Shown one piece after another: positions 30,406-39,289 of a stretch of 64,000 bases of DNA (its first letter is position 1; each line of letters opens with the position of its first letter). Made by a program: the position numbers and the translations under genes. The notes below the pieces were generated by a model. The model was given only the letters and a program-made list of their open reading frames with translations, searched no databases and was not told where the DNA came from. Location: positions 1 to 64,000 of the forward strand of contig JBFMFR010000036.1 of NCBI GenBank assembly GCA_040752025.1, written 5' to 3'. This stretch comes from JBFMFR01 sp040752025 (GTDB lineage: Bacteria > Chloroflexota > Anaerolineae > Anaerolineales > UBA4823).

Positions 30406-33400
30406 ATCCGAGCAGGCGCTTGAGCACCAGCAAGGTCAAATCGTCCGATGGCAGGCCCTCGCCGATGAAATCGACCACCGCCCGGTCGATCGCCTCCAGC
30501 ACGGATTGGGCCGAAGCCGCCTGCGCCCCGGCCTGGGCGCTGCGTTGGGCCGCCTGGGCCACCGTTTCGAACAGGCGCTGCTCGCCAAACATATCGCCGC
30601 CTGGTGAAAACGCTTCTGTGACCCCATCGGTGTACATCACCAGGTAGTCGCCTGGCCCCAAAGTGAACTTTCGCCCGCTGATGTGGGTGCCCTCTACAAC
30701 GCCGATAGCCATGCCGCCCCGTTTGAGCTGCACCAGTTCCTGGCTGCCGTGGCGCACCAGCAGCGGCGGGTTGTGCCCGGCGTTGGCGATCTCCACCTCG
30801 CCGGTTTGCAGCGAGACCACCGCGTAGGCCAGGGTGACGAACATGCCCTGCGGCGCGTCCGGAACGATCAGGTCATTAACTCGCTCGAGCACTTTCCCCG
30901 GGGCGCTGACCTGCTGCACCGTGGCTCGCAGCAAGGTGCGCACCAGGGTCATATACAGCGCCGCGGGCATGCCCTTGTCGGCTACATCCGCGATCATCAC
31001 CCCCAGGCGCCCGTTGGGCAGGTCGAAGTAATCGTAGAAGTCGCCGCCCACCTCGCGCGCCGTGCGCCAGGCAGTTTGCAGTTCCCATCCCGGCAGGCTG
31101 GGCAGCGTCTGTGGCATGAAGGTGCGCTGGATCTCGCGCGCCAGTTGCATCTCGCGCTCCAGCCGCTCGCGCTCGACCATTTCGCTTTGCAAGAGGTCAT
31201 TTTGAATCGCCAGGGCGGCCTGCTGCGAGATGCCGGTGATGATCTCCAGGCGTTTGCCGCGCAGGCGGCGGTTGTTCTGGTCGCGCACCGCGCTCTCGGA
31301 GACGCCTGCCTCGGGTTCTTCTACCAGCAACACTCCCAACACGTCTCCCTTGACCGCTAACGGGATGGCGATCAGCAAGCAGGGCTCGTTCTCCAGGTAA
31401 ACTTCCACTTCCTCCTGGTCCGGCGGGATCAGGAAGGACCACTCGTCGGGCACATCGCTGAACAGCGCTTCAGCGCCGTTCAACGGGTAGGCCACCAGGC
31501 TGTTTTCCTCCCACACCGCGTCCAGCAGCGGGAATTCTCCGCGCGCGTACTGGCGCGCTGTGGCATCGCGTGGGATGCCATAGGTCTGGGATAGACGGAA
31601 CCCGGCTGCATCCTTGTCCCACAGGAAGACCACGGCGCGCTTGACGCCTACCAGGATGGGGGTGATGCGTACAATCGCGCCCAGGGCTTCTTCCAGGTCG
31701 TTCGAACTGACTACTGCCTGGGCGACTTGCAGCAAGGCCACCGAAACGTAGGCTTCTTCTTTCTGAGACTTGGTCAGCCGGATATTCTCTACCGCCACAG
31801 CCGTCTGGTGGGCGATGCCCTGGATGATCGGCAGGCGCTCGTCGAAGAACGAGTTCAAAGCGTTGCCGTTGCCGAGCGCGCCGGCCTTGTACTCCACCAG
31901 GAATGCGCCCAACACCTCGCCGCGCGCCAGCAGCGGCACCAAGACCAGCAGTTCACTGCGCAGCGCGCTGGCAATCGCTTCTGCCGGGAAAAGTACTGCC
32001 AGCAGGTTCAGGTCTTCTGCATCGCCGTGCAGGATAACGGGGTGTTGCTCAGCCAGCAGGCGGTCGAACACCAGCACATCGCCAGGAGCAAAGCGCCGGC
32101 GCTCGAACTCCGTTTGCTGCTCGGGGCCCAGGCCCGAGGCCGCCGCCGGGACGAAGTCGCCATCTGCATCCAGCATGTACAGCAGGCAGGCTTTGACCCC
32201 TGCCAGCATCGGTGTGATGTGGATCACGGTCCCCAGCAGTTCGTTCAGGTCTGTCAGCGACTGCGTGGCCTGCGCCACCTGCAGCAACACCGTTGAAACC
32301 CAGGCTTGCTCGTGGGCCGCCTCGTACAGGCGGGCGTTTTCGATCGCCACGGCGGCGTAGCTGGCGAAGGCAGCCGTCATGGCGTGCGCCTCGCTGCCGT
32401 AGCGCCCCGAACTGTGATGCGCCAGGGTCAAGACACCCAGGCTGTTCTTCCCCACTCGCAAGGGTGTGGCAATGGCGGAATAGTCGCTCGGAAATTCCAG
32501 CGCCGCGCCCAATGGGTCGAAGTGCGCCTCTGGTGAGCGGATGATCGGGTACCCGGCCACCAGCGCCTCCAGCAGCCAGGTGGAAGCCGGTTCAGGGACG
32601 ATCGCCGGGTCAGTGGGTGGGTTGAACTCCAACACGTCTTCGGGGCTCATGCCCACTTCCAGATCCAGGTCGCTGGCGCATCCGCCGCGCACCGCTGCCA
32701 GGTGCACCGGCGCTTCTCCCTGGTCATCCTCTGCCTGGTTGTCCTCATCTAGCAGCCAGATCGCAGCTACGTCCAGCGGCAGTGTGCGATCCAGTTCGGC
32801 CAGCACGGCTTCCAGGACCTGGTCCAGGTCTACATCTGCAGACAGCAAACCCGCCACTTCGCGCAAGCTGTCGGCGACCTGGCGGCGCCAGACCTCTGAG
32901 CGATACAAGTTGGCATTGCGCATGGCAACCGCGATGTTATCAGCCAGGGCTTCGAACAAAAAGCGATCTTCCTCGCCGAAGGCGTTTTCTTGCTCGCTTT
33001 GCACATCTAAAATGCCCAGGACCTCGCCGCCGAAGATCAGCGGTGCGGTCAATTCGGCGCGCGTCTCTGCGGGATGCAGTTCCGAGGCATGATAAAGCGG
33101 CTCCAGGGCCACGTTGTTGGCGATCTTCACTTCACCGTGCCGGGCGACCCAGGGCACCAGGCCTTGAGGATCATCCAGGTCGTAAGCTAAGCCCTGTTCG
33201 CGCAGCGCCCGGCTCTGTGCGCTGCTTCCGGCTTCGTAGAATATCTTGCGCCGGATGGGCTGCACCGTAAGCAGGTGCACCGAAGGGTAACCAAAGCGCT
33301 TGTGAATCAGCGCCACCACTTCATCGAGCAATTTCTCCTGGTCCAGGATTGAAGTAATCGCGTTGCTGACTTCGTAGACCGCGGCCAGTTGGCTGGCGCG

Positions 33401-34510
33401 CTGCTGCACGGCATTGTAAAGCTGCGCCCCTTCCACCGCGAAGGCGATGTTCATCGCCAGGGCGCGCAGCACGAGCATATCCGTTTCGTCGAAGTATCCA
33501 AGCTGGTCGCTCTGCACATCCAGGACGCCCAGCAAGCGCTGCTCGATCTTGAGCGGCAGGGCTACCTCAGAACAGGTCTCGGGCAGCGCCTCCAGATGGC
33601 GGTAGCGTTCTTCCTGGCGCACATCGTTTGCCAGCACTTCGCTGCCCGTTTCCGCGGCATAACCGATCATGCCCTGCCCTTTGTGCACCACCAGCGCCGG
33701 TCTGTAAGTTTGCCCTGCCGGTGAGCCCTGATCCTGGGTCGAGCCAGCGCCGGCGCGGAAATGCAGCAGGTCCTGCTGCGGTTCGAGGGTGAAGATCGCC
33801 ACGTAATAGTAATTGAAGGTTTGCTGGATCAGTGCAGTCACCTGGCGAGAGAGTTCATCCAGGTCGCGCACGTTGGCGATCTTGGCGTTCACCTGCCGCA
33901 CCAATGTGAGCTGTTCCAACCGCCAGCGCTCTTGAATCATGTGCAGGCTGGCTTGCAGCGCCAAAGTCGCCTGGATCGCCAATCCATCGATCAGTTCGAT
34001 TTCTTCAGGTTCGAAAGCAGGCCCTTCCAGGCGCTCGACCAGTAAGGCGCCTAAGGGCGCCGCGCAGCCCTCGCTGTCGGAGCGTGTGACGAGCGGCGCC
34101 GCCACGCATCGGATTTGGGCTTGCTCATCTGTTTGGTTGAGGGCCTCCAATGTCTGCGTACAGTCCGCCTCGGCGCTTTCCCCCCAGCAGGTCTGTTGGG
34201 CTTGCATTGCGCTGCGCATGAGTTGGCGCGGCGGCTCGTCGAGCGTTTCGCCGGTAACGCTCACCTCGGCTTGCAATTTGCCGGTGAAACTGCGCGCCAC
34301 TTTTTCATCTAGCCACAGGGTGGCCTGCCCCTGCATCAGCTTGCTTGCGTTGGCCACAATTAGTTCGCGTTGGGCGACGATCTTCGCCTGGGGAGCGGCT
34401 TTCTGCTCGATAGCCGTCAACGCCAAACAGGACAGTTGCTCGCCCAATTCGAGCACCTGTCTCCACTTCGGGCGCGAGGTTTCACCGCCCTTGGATTGGT
34501 TGGCACTCAC
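30404..34510 (-). CDS. Multi-GAF SpoIIE-family (RsbU-like) PP2C phosphatase
   Basis: The 1368-residue protein carries about six GAF-like domains (roughly 50-200, 215-370, 380-540, 560-735, 745-925 and 935-1110), each ending in text such as ALADNIAVAMRNANLY, then a helical linker (EREMQLAREIQRTFMPQTLP) and a C-terminal SpoIIE/PP2C domain (about 1140-1365) with VGGDFYDYFDL, VMIADVADKGMPAALYMTLV and DYLVMYTDGVTEAF metal sites. It is cytosolic: no membrane segment is seen. It would dephosphorylate the STAS protein encoded upstream and turn on a sigma factor when its GAF ligands or protein partners change. It starts 1 bp after the RsbW-like gene. Confidence 0.93.
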   Translation of the reverse strand: MSANQSKGGETSRPKWRQVLELGEQLSCLALTAIEQKAAPQAKIVAQRELIVANASKLMQGQATLWLDEKVARSFTGKLQAEVSVTGETLDEPPRQLMRSAMQAQQTCWGESAEADCTQTLEALNQTDEQAQIRCVAAPLVTRSDSEGCAAPLGALLVERLEGPAFEPEEIELIDGLAIQATLALQASLHMIQERWRLEQLTLVRQVNAKIANVRDLDELSRQVTALIQQTFNYYYVAIFTLEPQQDLLHFRAGAGSTQDQGSPAGQTYRPALVVHKGQGMIGYAAETGSEVLANDVRQEERYRHLEALPETCSEVALPLKIEQRLLGVLDVQSDQLGYFDETDMLVLRALAMNIAFAVEGAQLYNAVQQRASQLAAVYEVSNAITSILDQEKLLDEVVALIHKRFGYPSVHLLTVQPIRRKIFYEAGSSAQSRALREQGLAYDLDDPQGLVPWVARHGEVKIANNVALEPLYHASELHPAETRAELTAPLIFGGEVLGILDVQSEQENAFGEEDRFLFEALADNIAVAMRNANLYRSEVWRRQVADSLREVAGLLSADVDLDQVLEAVLAELDRTLPLDVAAIWLLDEDNQAEDDQGEAPVHLAAVRGGCASDLDLEVGMSPEDVLEFNPPTDPAIVPEPASTWLLEALVAGYPIIRSPEAHFDPLGAALEFPSDYSAIATPLRVGKNSLGVLTLAHHSSGRYGSEAHAMTAAFASYAAVAIENARLYEAAHEQAWVSTVLLQVAQATQSLTDLNELLGTVIHITPMLAGVKACLLYMLDADGDFVPAAASGLGPEQQTEFERRRFAPGDVLVFDRLLAEQHPVILHGDAEDLNLLAVLFPAEAIASALRSELLVLVPLLARGEVLGAFLVEYKAGALGNGNALNSFFDERLPIIQGIAHQTAVAVENIRLTKSQKEEAYVSVALLQVAQAVVSSNDLEEALGAIVRITPILVGVKRAVVFLWDKDAAGFRLSQTYGIPRDATARQYARGEFPLLDAVWEENSLVAYPLNGAEALFSDVPDEWSFLIPPDQEEVEVYLENEPCLLIAIPLAVKGDVLGVLLVEEPEAGVSESAVRDQNNRRLRGKRLEIITGISQQAALAIQNDLLQSEMVERERLEREMQLAREIQRTFMPQTLPSLPGWELQTAWRTAREVGGDFYDYFDLPNGRLGVMIADVADKGMPAALYMTLVRTLLRATVQQVSAPGKVLERVNDLIVPDAPQGMFVTLAYAVVSLQTGEVEIANAGHNPPLLVRHGSQELVQLKRGGMAIGVVEGTHISGRKFTLGPGDYLVMYTDGVTEAFSPGGDMFGEQRLFETVAQAAQRSAQAGAQAASAQSVLEAIDRAVVDFIGEGLPSDDLTLLVLKRLLG

Positions 34511-34511
34511 C

Positions 34512-35006
34512 CTAATTCTCCTTGCGCTTGACCATCCGTAACAGGTTACAGCCTGGTTGTCCCTGCTGTGGCGGCAGGAACTTAAAATCCACCTCGTCCA
34601 TCAACTGGCGCATGAAATAAAGCCCCAGGCCACCCACCTGGCGCTCCTGGAGTTCCGACTCCAGGTCCGGATCGGGCACACCATCCGGATTGAACGTACT
34701 GCCACAATCTTTCATCGTGACGGTTAGCTCATTTCCGATCACCTGGCAGGTGCATTCGATATTCTCTTCGCACTCCCCGCCATAGGCATGTTCTACAACG
34801 TTGGTGAAAGCCTCATCCACGGCCAGTTGCACGGAATAAACGGCCTTTGCATCCAGGCCACAGGCCTCTGCAGCCAGCTTTACAAAGTCGCGCACCTCAT
34901 CCAGCATGCTAAATCGTGCCGGGAAAATCACTTGCCGTGGTTGAGACCAATATGCCTCATCGTCAGGAATCGCAGAGGTTGATAGGTTAGTAGATGAGGC
35001 GCTCAT
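34512..35006 (-). CDS. RsbW-like anti-sigma factor / serine kinase
   Basis: The 164-residue protein has the GHKL ATPase fold: N-box AVYSVQLAVDEAFTNVVEHA (about 61-80), G1 box TMKDCGSTFNPDG and G2/lid GGLGLYFMRQLMDEVDFKF. Such kinases bind a sigma factor and phosphorylate the STAS antagonist. No sigma-factor gene is seen in the window, so the target is elsewhere. It overlaps the operon with the SpoIIE phosphatase gene (1 bp gap). Confidence 0.9.
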   Translation of the reverse strand: MSASSTNLSTSAIPDDEAYWSQPRQVIFPARFSMLDEVRDFVKLAAEACGLDAKAVYSVQLAVDEAFTNVVEHAYGGECEENIECTCQVIGNELTVTMKDCGSTFNPDGVPDPDLESELQERQVGGLGLYFMRQLMDEVDFKFLPPQQGQPGCNLLRMVKRKEN

Positions 35007-35090
35007 GACAACTTCTTGAATCCAATAAATTTGTGCTGCAAGAGCACAGTGGCGAGGTAAGATTTGTTTTCAAAATCGCAATACGAAAGC

Positions 35091-35123
35091 TGAAGGCTGA
35101 AGGTGAATGGCCTCCAGCCTTCA
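35091..35123 (-). terminator. Hairpin between the STAS and RsbW genes
   Basis: TGAAGGCTG (35091-35099) pairs with CAGCCTTCA (35115-35123). On the minus strand it is followed by GCTTTCG, so it is a weak terminator or attenuator lowering expression of the kinase/phosphatase relative to the STAS gene. Confidence 0.45.
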
Positions 35124-35146
35124 ACCGGGCTTTTTGCCGCTCAGAT

Positions 35147-35482
35147 CTAAAAGCTACCGACAGCCGTCAGTAGATCATCGTAGAATTTGAACAGGGGCAC
35201 AAAGCCAGCCAATTCAAGCGCATCGTATATGCGTTGGGGGACGTTCGTCAAAACAACTTCACCCCGATTATAGCGTTTGCACGTTTTTTGTACGCTGATC
35301 AGGACGCGCAGACCGGCGCTCGACATATATTCGACTTCACTCATGTCGATCGCGATTTTGTATCGCCCTGCATTGATAATTGCCTCCATGGCTGCAGATA
35401 GTAAAGAAGCGGTCTGGCTGTCAACCCGCCCGCTCGCCTTGACTAAATCGCAGTGTTTATACTGAGTGGTAGTGACTTCCAT
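35147..35482 (-). CDS. STAS-domain anti-sigma factor antagonist (RsbV-like)
   Basis: The 111-residue protein is one STAS domain. DMSEVEYMSSAGLRVLI carries the presumed phospho-acceptor Ser55 in the position of RsbV Ser. The start MEVTTTQYKH at 35482 is chosen for the GGAGG ten bases upstream; an extension to 35545 would include it. It heads the module STAS - kinase - phosphatase and completes a partner switch. Confidence 0.9.
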   Translation of the reverse strand: MEVTTTQYKHCDLVKASGRVDSQTASLLSAAMEAIINAGRYKIAIDMSEVEYMSSAGLRVLISVQKTCKRYNRGEVVLTNVPQRIYDALELAGFVPLFKFYDDLLTAVGSF

Positions 35483-35645
35483 GGACAAACCTCCACGATA
35501 ATCTGATGTCTTGTCAGGCTGGTTGGCTGGATTTTCGTGAACCAACCTGGTGAAATAGTGGAGAAATTATATCATCAGTTTCGCCCGTATTCACTCAGAT
35601 GATGTAGAATTCAGTAGAATACAGCCGCGGAATAGGAGATGCATA

Positions 35646-36941
35646 ATGAAAACAAAGTCTGGCTATCGTTGGTTCGTTGTGGGCGTGTTCTTCCTGTTCA
35701 TGCTGCTTCACCAGGCCGATAAATTGCTGATCGGCCCGCTGACCACGCCTATCATGAAACAGTTTGGCATTAACCGCTTCCAGATGGGGCTTGTCACCAC
35801 GGGCGCATTGATTGTAGGTAGCATATTCTATCCTTTGTGGGGATATTTATACGACCGCTATGCACGCGCCAAACTACTGGCACTGGCATCCTTTATCTGG
35901 GGATCGACAACCTGGTTGAGCGCCATCGCTCCCACCTACGGCGCTTTTGTCGCTACGCGCGCCAGCACCGGCATCGACGACTCCAGTTACCCGGGCTTAT
36001 ATAGCCTGATCGCTGATTATTTCGGCCCCCAGGTGCGTGGTAAGATTTATGGACTGCTGCAGTTGACGCAGCCCGTCGGTTACTTGTTGGGGATGATGCT
36101 GGGGTTGTTCCTGGGCGGCGCCCTCGGTTGGCGCGGCGTGTTCTTCCTGACCGGCTCATTAGGCGTTGCATTGTCCGTTGTGATCCTGTTCGGTGTGCGC
36201 GAGCCGCTGCGCGGCCAATCTGAGCCCGAGTTGGCCGACCTGGAGCAGGTGGGCGCCTATCGTTTCGACTGGGCCATCGCTCGCGACCTTTTCAAGAAAC
36301 GCAGCCTGCGCATCCTGTTCTTGCAAGGCTTCTTCGGCGTTTTCCCCTGGAACGTGATTACATACTGGTTCTTTAATTACCTCGAGACCGAGCGCGGTTA
36401 CGATCAGAACGCCGTCTTTATTACCATGATGGTCTCGGTGCTGATCTTGGCACTTGGTTATCCTCTGGGAGGCGCGCTGGGTGATTACTTCTTCAAACGC
36501 ACCCCGCGCGGGCGGGCGCTGGTCGCTATGAGCGGCGTGTTGTTAGGCGCCGTGCTGTTCACATTGACCCTCTACGTTCCGCTGGAGAACCGCGGCCTGT
36601 TCCTGTTCATGTTGGGTCTCACCTCCCTGGCCATCCCCATCGCCTCGCCCAACGTGATCTCGATTGTTTACGACATCACCCTGCCCGAGGTGCGCAGCAC
36701 GGCATTGTCCGTTCAATACCTGATCGAATCATCCGGCGCCGCGCTGGCTCCCGTCATTGCGGGCCTGATCGCCGATCTTAGTTCACTGAAAACCGCCTTC
36801 CTGGTGATCTGTGTCCTAACCTGGATTTTGTGCGGCATCCTGTTCGCCCTGGTTTCTACTCGTGTGCCCGGTGATGTGCACCAACTGCGCCAACAACTGC
36901 GCCAGCGAGCGGATGACGAACGCCGGCAGGCGATGAGTTAG
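35646..36941 (+). CDS. MFS transporter
   Basis: The 431-residue protein has 12 membrane segments. The first loop FYPLWGYLYDRYARAKLLAL is the MFS signature (G-x-L-x-D-R-x-x-R-K/R), and the second half repeats it weakly around GGALGDYFFKRTPRGRALV. The opening YRWFVVGVFFLFMLLHQADK resembles spinster-like or hexuronate-type members; the substrate is unknown. TAGAAT at about 35614 and AGGAGA precede the ATG. It converges with the PlsC gene. Confidence 0.88.
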   Translation: MKTKSGYRWFVVGVFFLFMLLHQADKLLIGPLTTPIMKQFGINRFQMGLVTTGALIVGSIFYPLWGYLYDRYARAKLLALASFIWGSTTWLSAIAPTYGAFVATRASTGIDDSSYPGLYSLIADYFGPQVRGKIYGLLQLTQPVGYLLGMMLGLFLGGALGWRGVFFLTGSLGVALSVVILFGVREPLRGQSEPELADLEQVGAYRFDWAIARDLFKKRSLRILFLQGFFGVFPWNVITYWFFNYLETERGYDQNAVFITMMVSVLILALGYPLGGALGDYFFKRTPRGRALVAMSGVLLGAVLFTLTLYVPLENRGLFLFMLGLTSLAIPIASPNVISIVYDITLPEVRSTALSVQYLIESSGAALAPVIAGLIADLSSLKTAFLVICVLTWILCGILFALVSTRVPGDVHQLRQQLRQRADDERRQAMS

Positions 36942-36951
36942 AAGGGTCAGG

Positions 36952-37626
36952 TTAGGGAAGCGCCTGGGACAGCAGTTCCCGCAAGCGCGGGTGGTCGGCG
37001 TAAACGCCGCGATACTCCGGCGGCAGCAGCGCCGCGATACGGCACATAATCTCGCCCGTGTATTCATGCAGGACGGCGTCACGTTCTTTGCTGGACAGCG
37101 GTGGCAGGGTAAAAGGTTCTCCGACTCGGACGATGACGTGGGCCCGCCGCAGGCGCTTTAGTTGTGGGTAAACCTTGCGGTCCTCTGAACCTGCCAGGGC
37201 CACCGGGTAGATCGGCACACTCGCCTTGGCCGCCAGGAAACTTACCCCATGCCGTCCTTCGATCAAGGCCGCGGTCGGGCTGCGTGTGCCTTCTGGCGCC
37301 AGCACCAACACCCCGCCCTGGTGCAGGCGTTTGAGCGCCTGGCGCACCGCGTTAAAGTCGGCTTCGAAGCGGTTGACGAAAATCGCGTCCAGTTGCCTGG
37401 CAAACCAGCGCAGCAGGGGATTTTTTTGGTATTTCTCGGCGACCAGCATGATGATATCTTCGCGATCCAGGAAATGGTACACCAGCGCCGGATCCAGCCT
37501 CCCCAGGTGGTTCGATGCAATCACAAAGCTCCCCGAACGCGGGATGCGCTCCAAACCATGGATTTCCAGGCGCGTCGTCAGGCGAATGATCAAGTTTGTA
37601 ATCCAGCGTGTAATCTTGTAGCCCAT
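36952..37626 (-). CDS. 1-acyl-glycerol-3-phosphate acyltransferase (PlsC-like)
   Basis: The 224-residue protein has the acyltransferase motifs SNHLGRLDPALVY (HxxxxD, about 41-53) and LAPEGTRSPT (about 105), with one hydrophobic stretch at the start (ITRWITNLIIRLTTRLEI) for membrane attachment. It would acylate lysophosphatidate to phosphatidate. The ATG at 37626 has GAGGT ahead of it and is preferred to an upstream in-frame start at 37662. It precedes a conserved unknown gene on the same strand. Confidence 0.87.
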   Translation of the reverse strand: MGYKITRWITNLIIRLTTRLEIHGLERIPRSGSFVIASNHLGRLDPALVYHFLDREDIIMLVAEKYQKNPLLRWFARQLDAIFVNRFEADFNAVRQALKRLHQGGVLVLAPEGTRSPTAALIEGRHGVSFLAAKASVPIYPVALAGSEDRKVYPQLKRLRRAHVIVRVGEPFTLPPLSSKERDAVLHEYTGEIMCRIAALLPPEYRGVYADHPRLRELLSQALP

Positions 37627-37676
37627 GATCAACCTCGTGAATAATGTTGTGGGTCTTTCCACCCCGATCCCTCGAG

Positions 37677-38588
37677 CTATTGAGAGGTGGCATTCAGGAT
37701 TTGCAAAGTGGGTCGTAGATCGAGTTCATCGATCAGGTTGTTCAGTTCGGTTAGGTCCAGCGGGCGGCCTTTGCCAGCGTAAGCGGTCAGTACGCCCTCC
37801 ATCATATTTACCCCAAACGAGCGCCCTTCGTAGATCGGTGTGGTAGTCAGCACCAGGCGCGCCCCGCGTTCCCGCAGCATGGCGATATTCTCTTCCGTGG
37901 TTGTGTTGGTGATAATGAATTTGCCGCGCAGGTCTGCACAGGCGTACTTACGGATGTAGTGCATATCGCCCGCGATCAGGTCGGCCTGCTGCCAGTAACT
38001 CTGGTACTTGGGATGTGGAGCCTCATCTTTGACGCCCGGCGGGAAAAGCACAGAAATGGGCAAGAAGCCGGCCACTGGCAGCAGCAGGTGCGCCAGGCGC
38101 TTGAAGCGCGCCAGCCCTCGCACCGGGTAGGGCACCCCGAACATGAACATCAGGTCGCCGATCAACACTTCGTCTGCCACCTGGCTCACTGCTGAGATCA
38201 ACCCGATGCGGTCGGTGCCAAAGGGGATGAAGGCGCGCCGGAAATGCGGCATTTCACCTAAGAGCGGCTCGGCGCGCTCGAAAACTCTTCCTTCCAGGGC
38301 GTACTTGAGCATACGCCCATCCACCAGGGGCGTTCGGTGCACATCTCGCACCAGCTTCAGGGCCGCGCGGATTGGATAGTCGCGTCCATCCAGGTGTACG
38401 TACAAATCGATCCCGCCCACGCTCAATGCATCTACCTGTCCATCTAGCTCGGTGAACAGGCGCCGGGCAGCCTGCGCATCGCCGCCAGTGCCCACGCGTT
38501 CAACGCTGATCTGCGTGCCGTGAAAATCCACCACGACGCGCTTGTCCCGTTTCGGACTGCCCAGGCTGACAGAAACAGCTCGTTTCAT
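37677..38588 (-). CDS. Conserved protein, related to sequences annotated as quinate 5-dehydrogenase
   Basis: The 303-residue protein begins KRAVSVSLGSPKRDKRVVVD, continues with GGIDLYVHLDGRDYPIRAA and VRDVHRTPLVDGRMLKYALE, and ends in a second half with FIITNTTTEENIAMLRERGA. I recall near relatives labelled quinate 5-dehydrogenase in Chloroflexota and Firmicutes, but no NAD-binding Gly motif is evident here, so that label is unproven. No shikimate genes are adjacent. It sits 50 bp from the PlsC gene. Confidence 0.5.
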   Translation of the reverse strand: MKRAVSVSLGSPKRDKRVVVDFHGTQISVERVGTGGDAQAARRLFTELDGQVDALSVGGIDLYVHLDGRDYPIRAALKLVRDVHRTPLVDGRMLKYALEGRVFERAEPLLGEMPHFRRAFIPFGTDRIGLISAVSQVADEVLIGDLMFMFGVPYPVRGLARFKRLAHLLLPVAGFLPISVLFPPGVKDEAPHPKYQSYWQQADLIAGDMHYIRKYACADLRGKFIITNTTTEENIAMLRERGARLVLTTTPIYEGRSFGVNMMEGVLTAYAGKGRPLDLTELNNLIDELDLRPTLQILNATSQ

Positions 38589-38610
38589 AATGAAAAAAGC
38601 CTCCTGTTAT

Positions 38611-39285
38611 CTACAGAATAGCACTGAACTGCGTCTCTGCATGGGTTATCATCTCGCCATGCCCGGCGCACACGATCCTGGCGCCCAGCCCGGCCTGAAG
38701 TTTGGCGGATTGCAGCGCCAGGGCCTCATCCCAGGTGTTTGCCCCTGTCGAAACCTCGATTTTCCCCTGCGGGCAGCGCAGCGAGTCGCCGCAGAACAAG
38801 ACCCCTGGCTGTGGAGCGTAGAACGATAGATGTCCGGGTGTATGCCCGGGCGTTTCCACCACGCGCAACCCTCCTAAAACGGGCAGGCTCTGCCCATCGC
38901 TCAATGTTTCATCGATCTGCGCAGGCTTTGCTTTGAAGAAAGGCTGCGCCAGTGAAAACAAAAACCACCTGACGCCGCCCAACTTCAACGGGCGCGACAT
39001 CCGCCCGGTTGCAATGGCTTCAGCTTCGATGGCGCTGGCATACAGGCGCGCCCCGCTGGCTTTCTGCAGCGCCGCCAGGCTGCCCACGTGATCCGTATCC
39101 GCGTGGGTGACCAGGATGCGGCGCAGGTCGCCCGGCGCATATCCCAGGGATGTCAGGTAATTCAAGATTTTCCCCTGGTTGTGCGGTAAGCCCGCATCGA
39201 TCAACGTCAGGCCATCCTCGTCGATCAACAGGAAAGTATTGGCGATTACATCGGGAATCAGGTGGACTTCAGGTAAGATTTCCAT
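38611..39285 (-). CDS. Metallo-beta-lactamase-fold hydrolase
   Basis: The 224-residue protein has THADTDHVGSLAALQ (HxHxDH variant with Asp in place of the second His, common in this superfamily), GHTPGHLSFY (third His), FCGDSLR (Asp) and GHGEMI (final His). It is likely a binuclear metal hydrolase of thioester or lactone-type substrates; the exact substrate is unknown. The ATG at 39285 is 4 bp downstream of the kinase stop at 39290, so the two are translationally coupled. Confidence 0.85.
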   Translation of the reverse strand: MEILPEVHLIPDVIANTFLLIDEDGLTLIDAGLPHNQGKILNYLTSLGYAPGDLRRILVTHADTDHVGSLAALQKASGARLYASAIEAEAIATGRMSRPLKLGGVRWFLFSLAQPFFKAKPAQIDETLSDGQSLPVLGGLRVVETPGHTPGHLSFYAPQPGVLFCGDSLRCPQGKIEVSTGANTWDEALALQSAKLQAGLGARIVCAGHGEMITHAETQFSAIL

Positions 39286-39289
39286 AATT

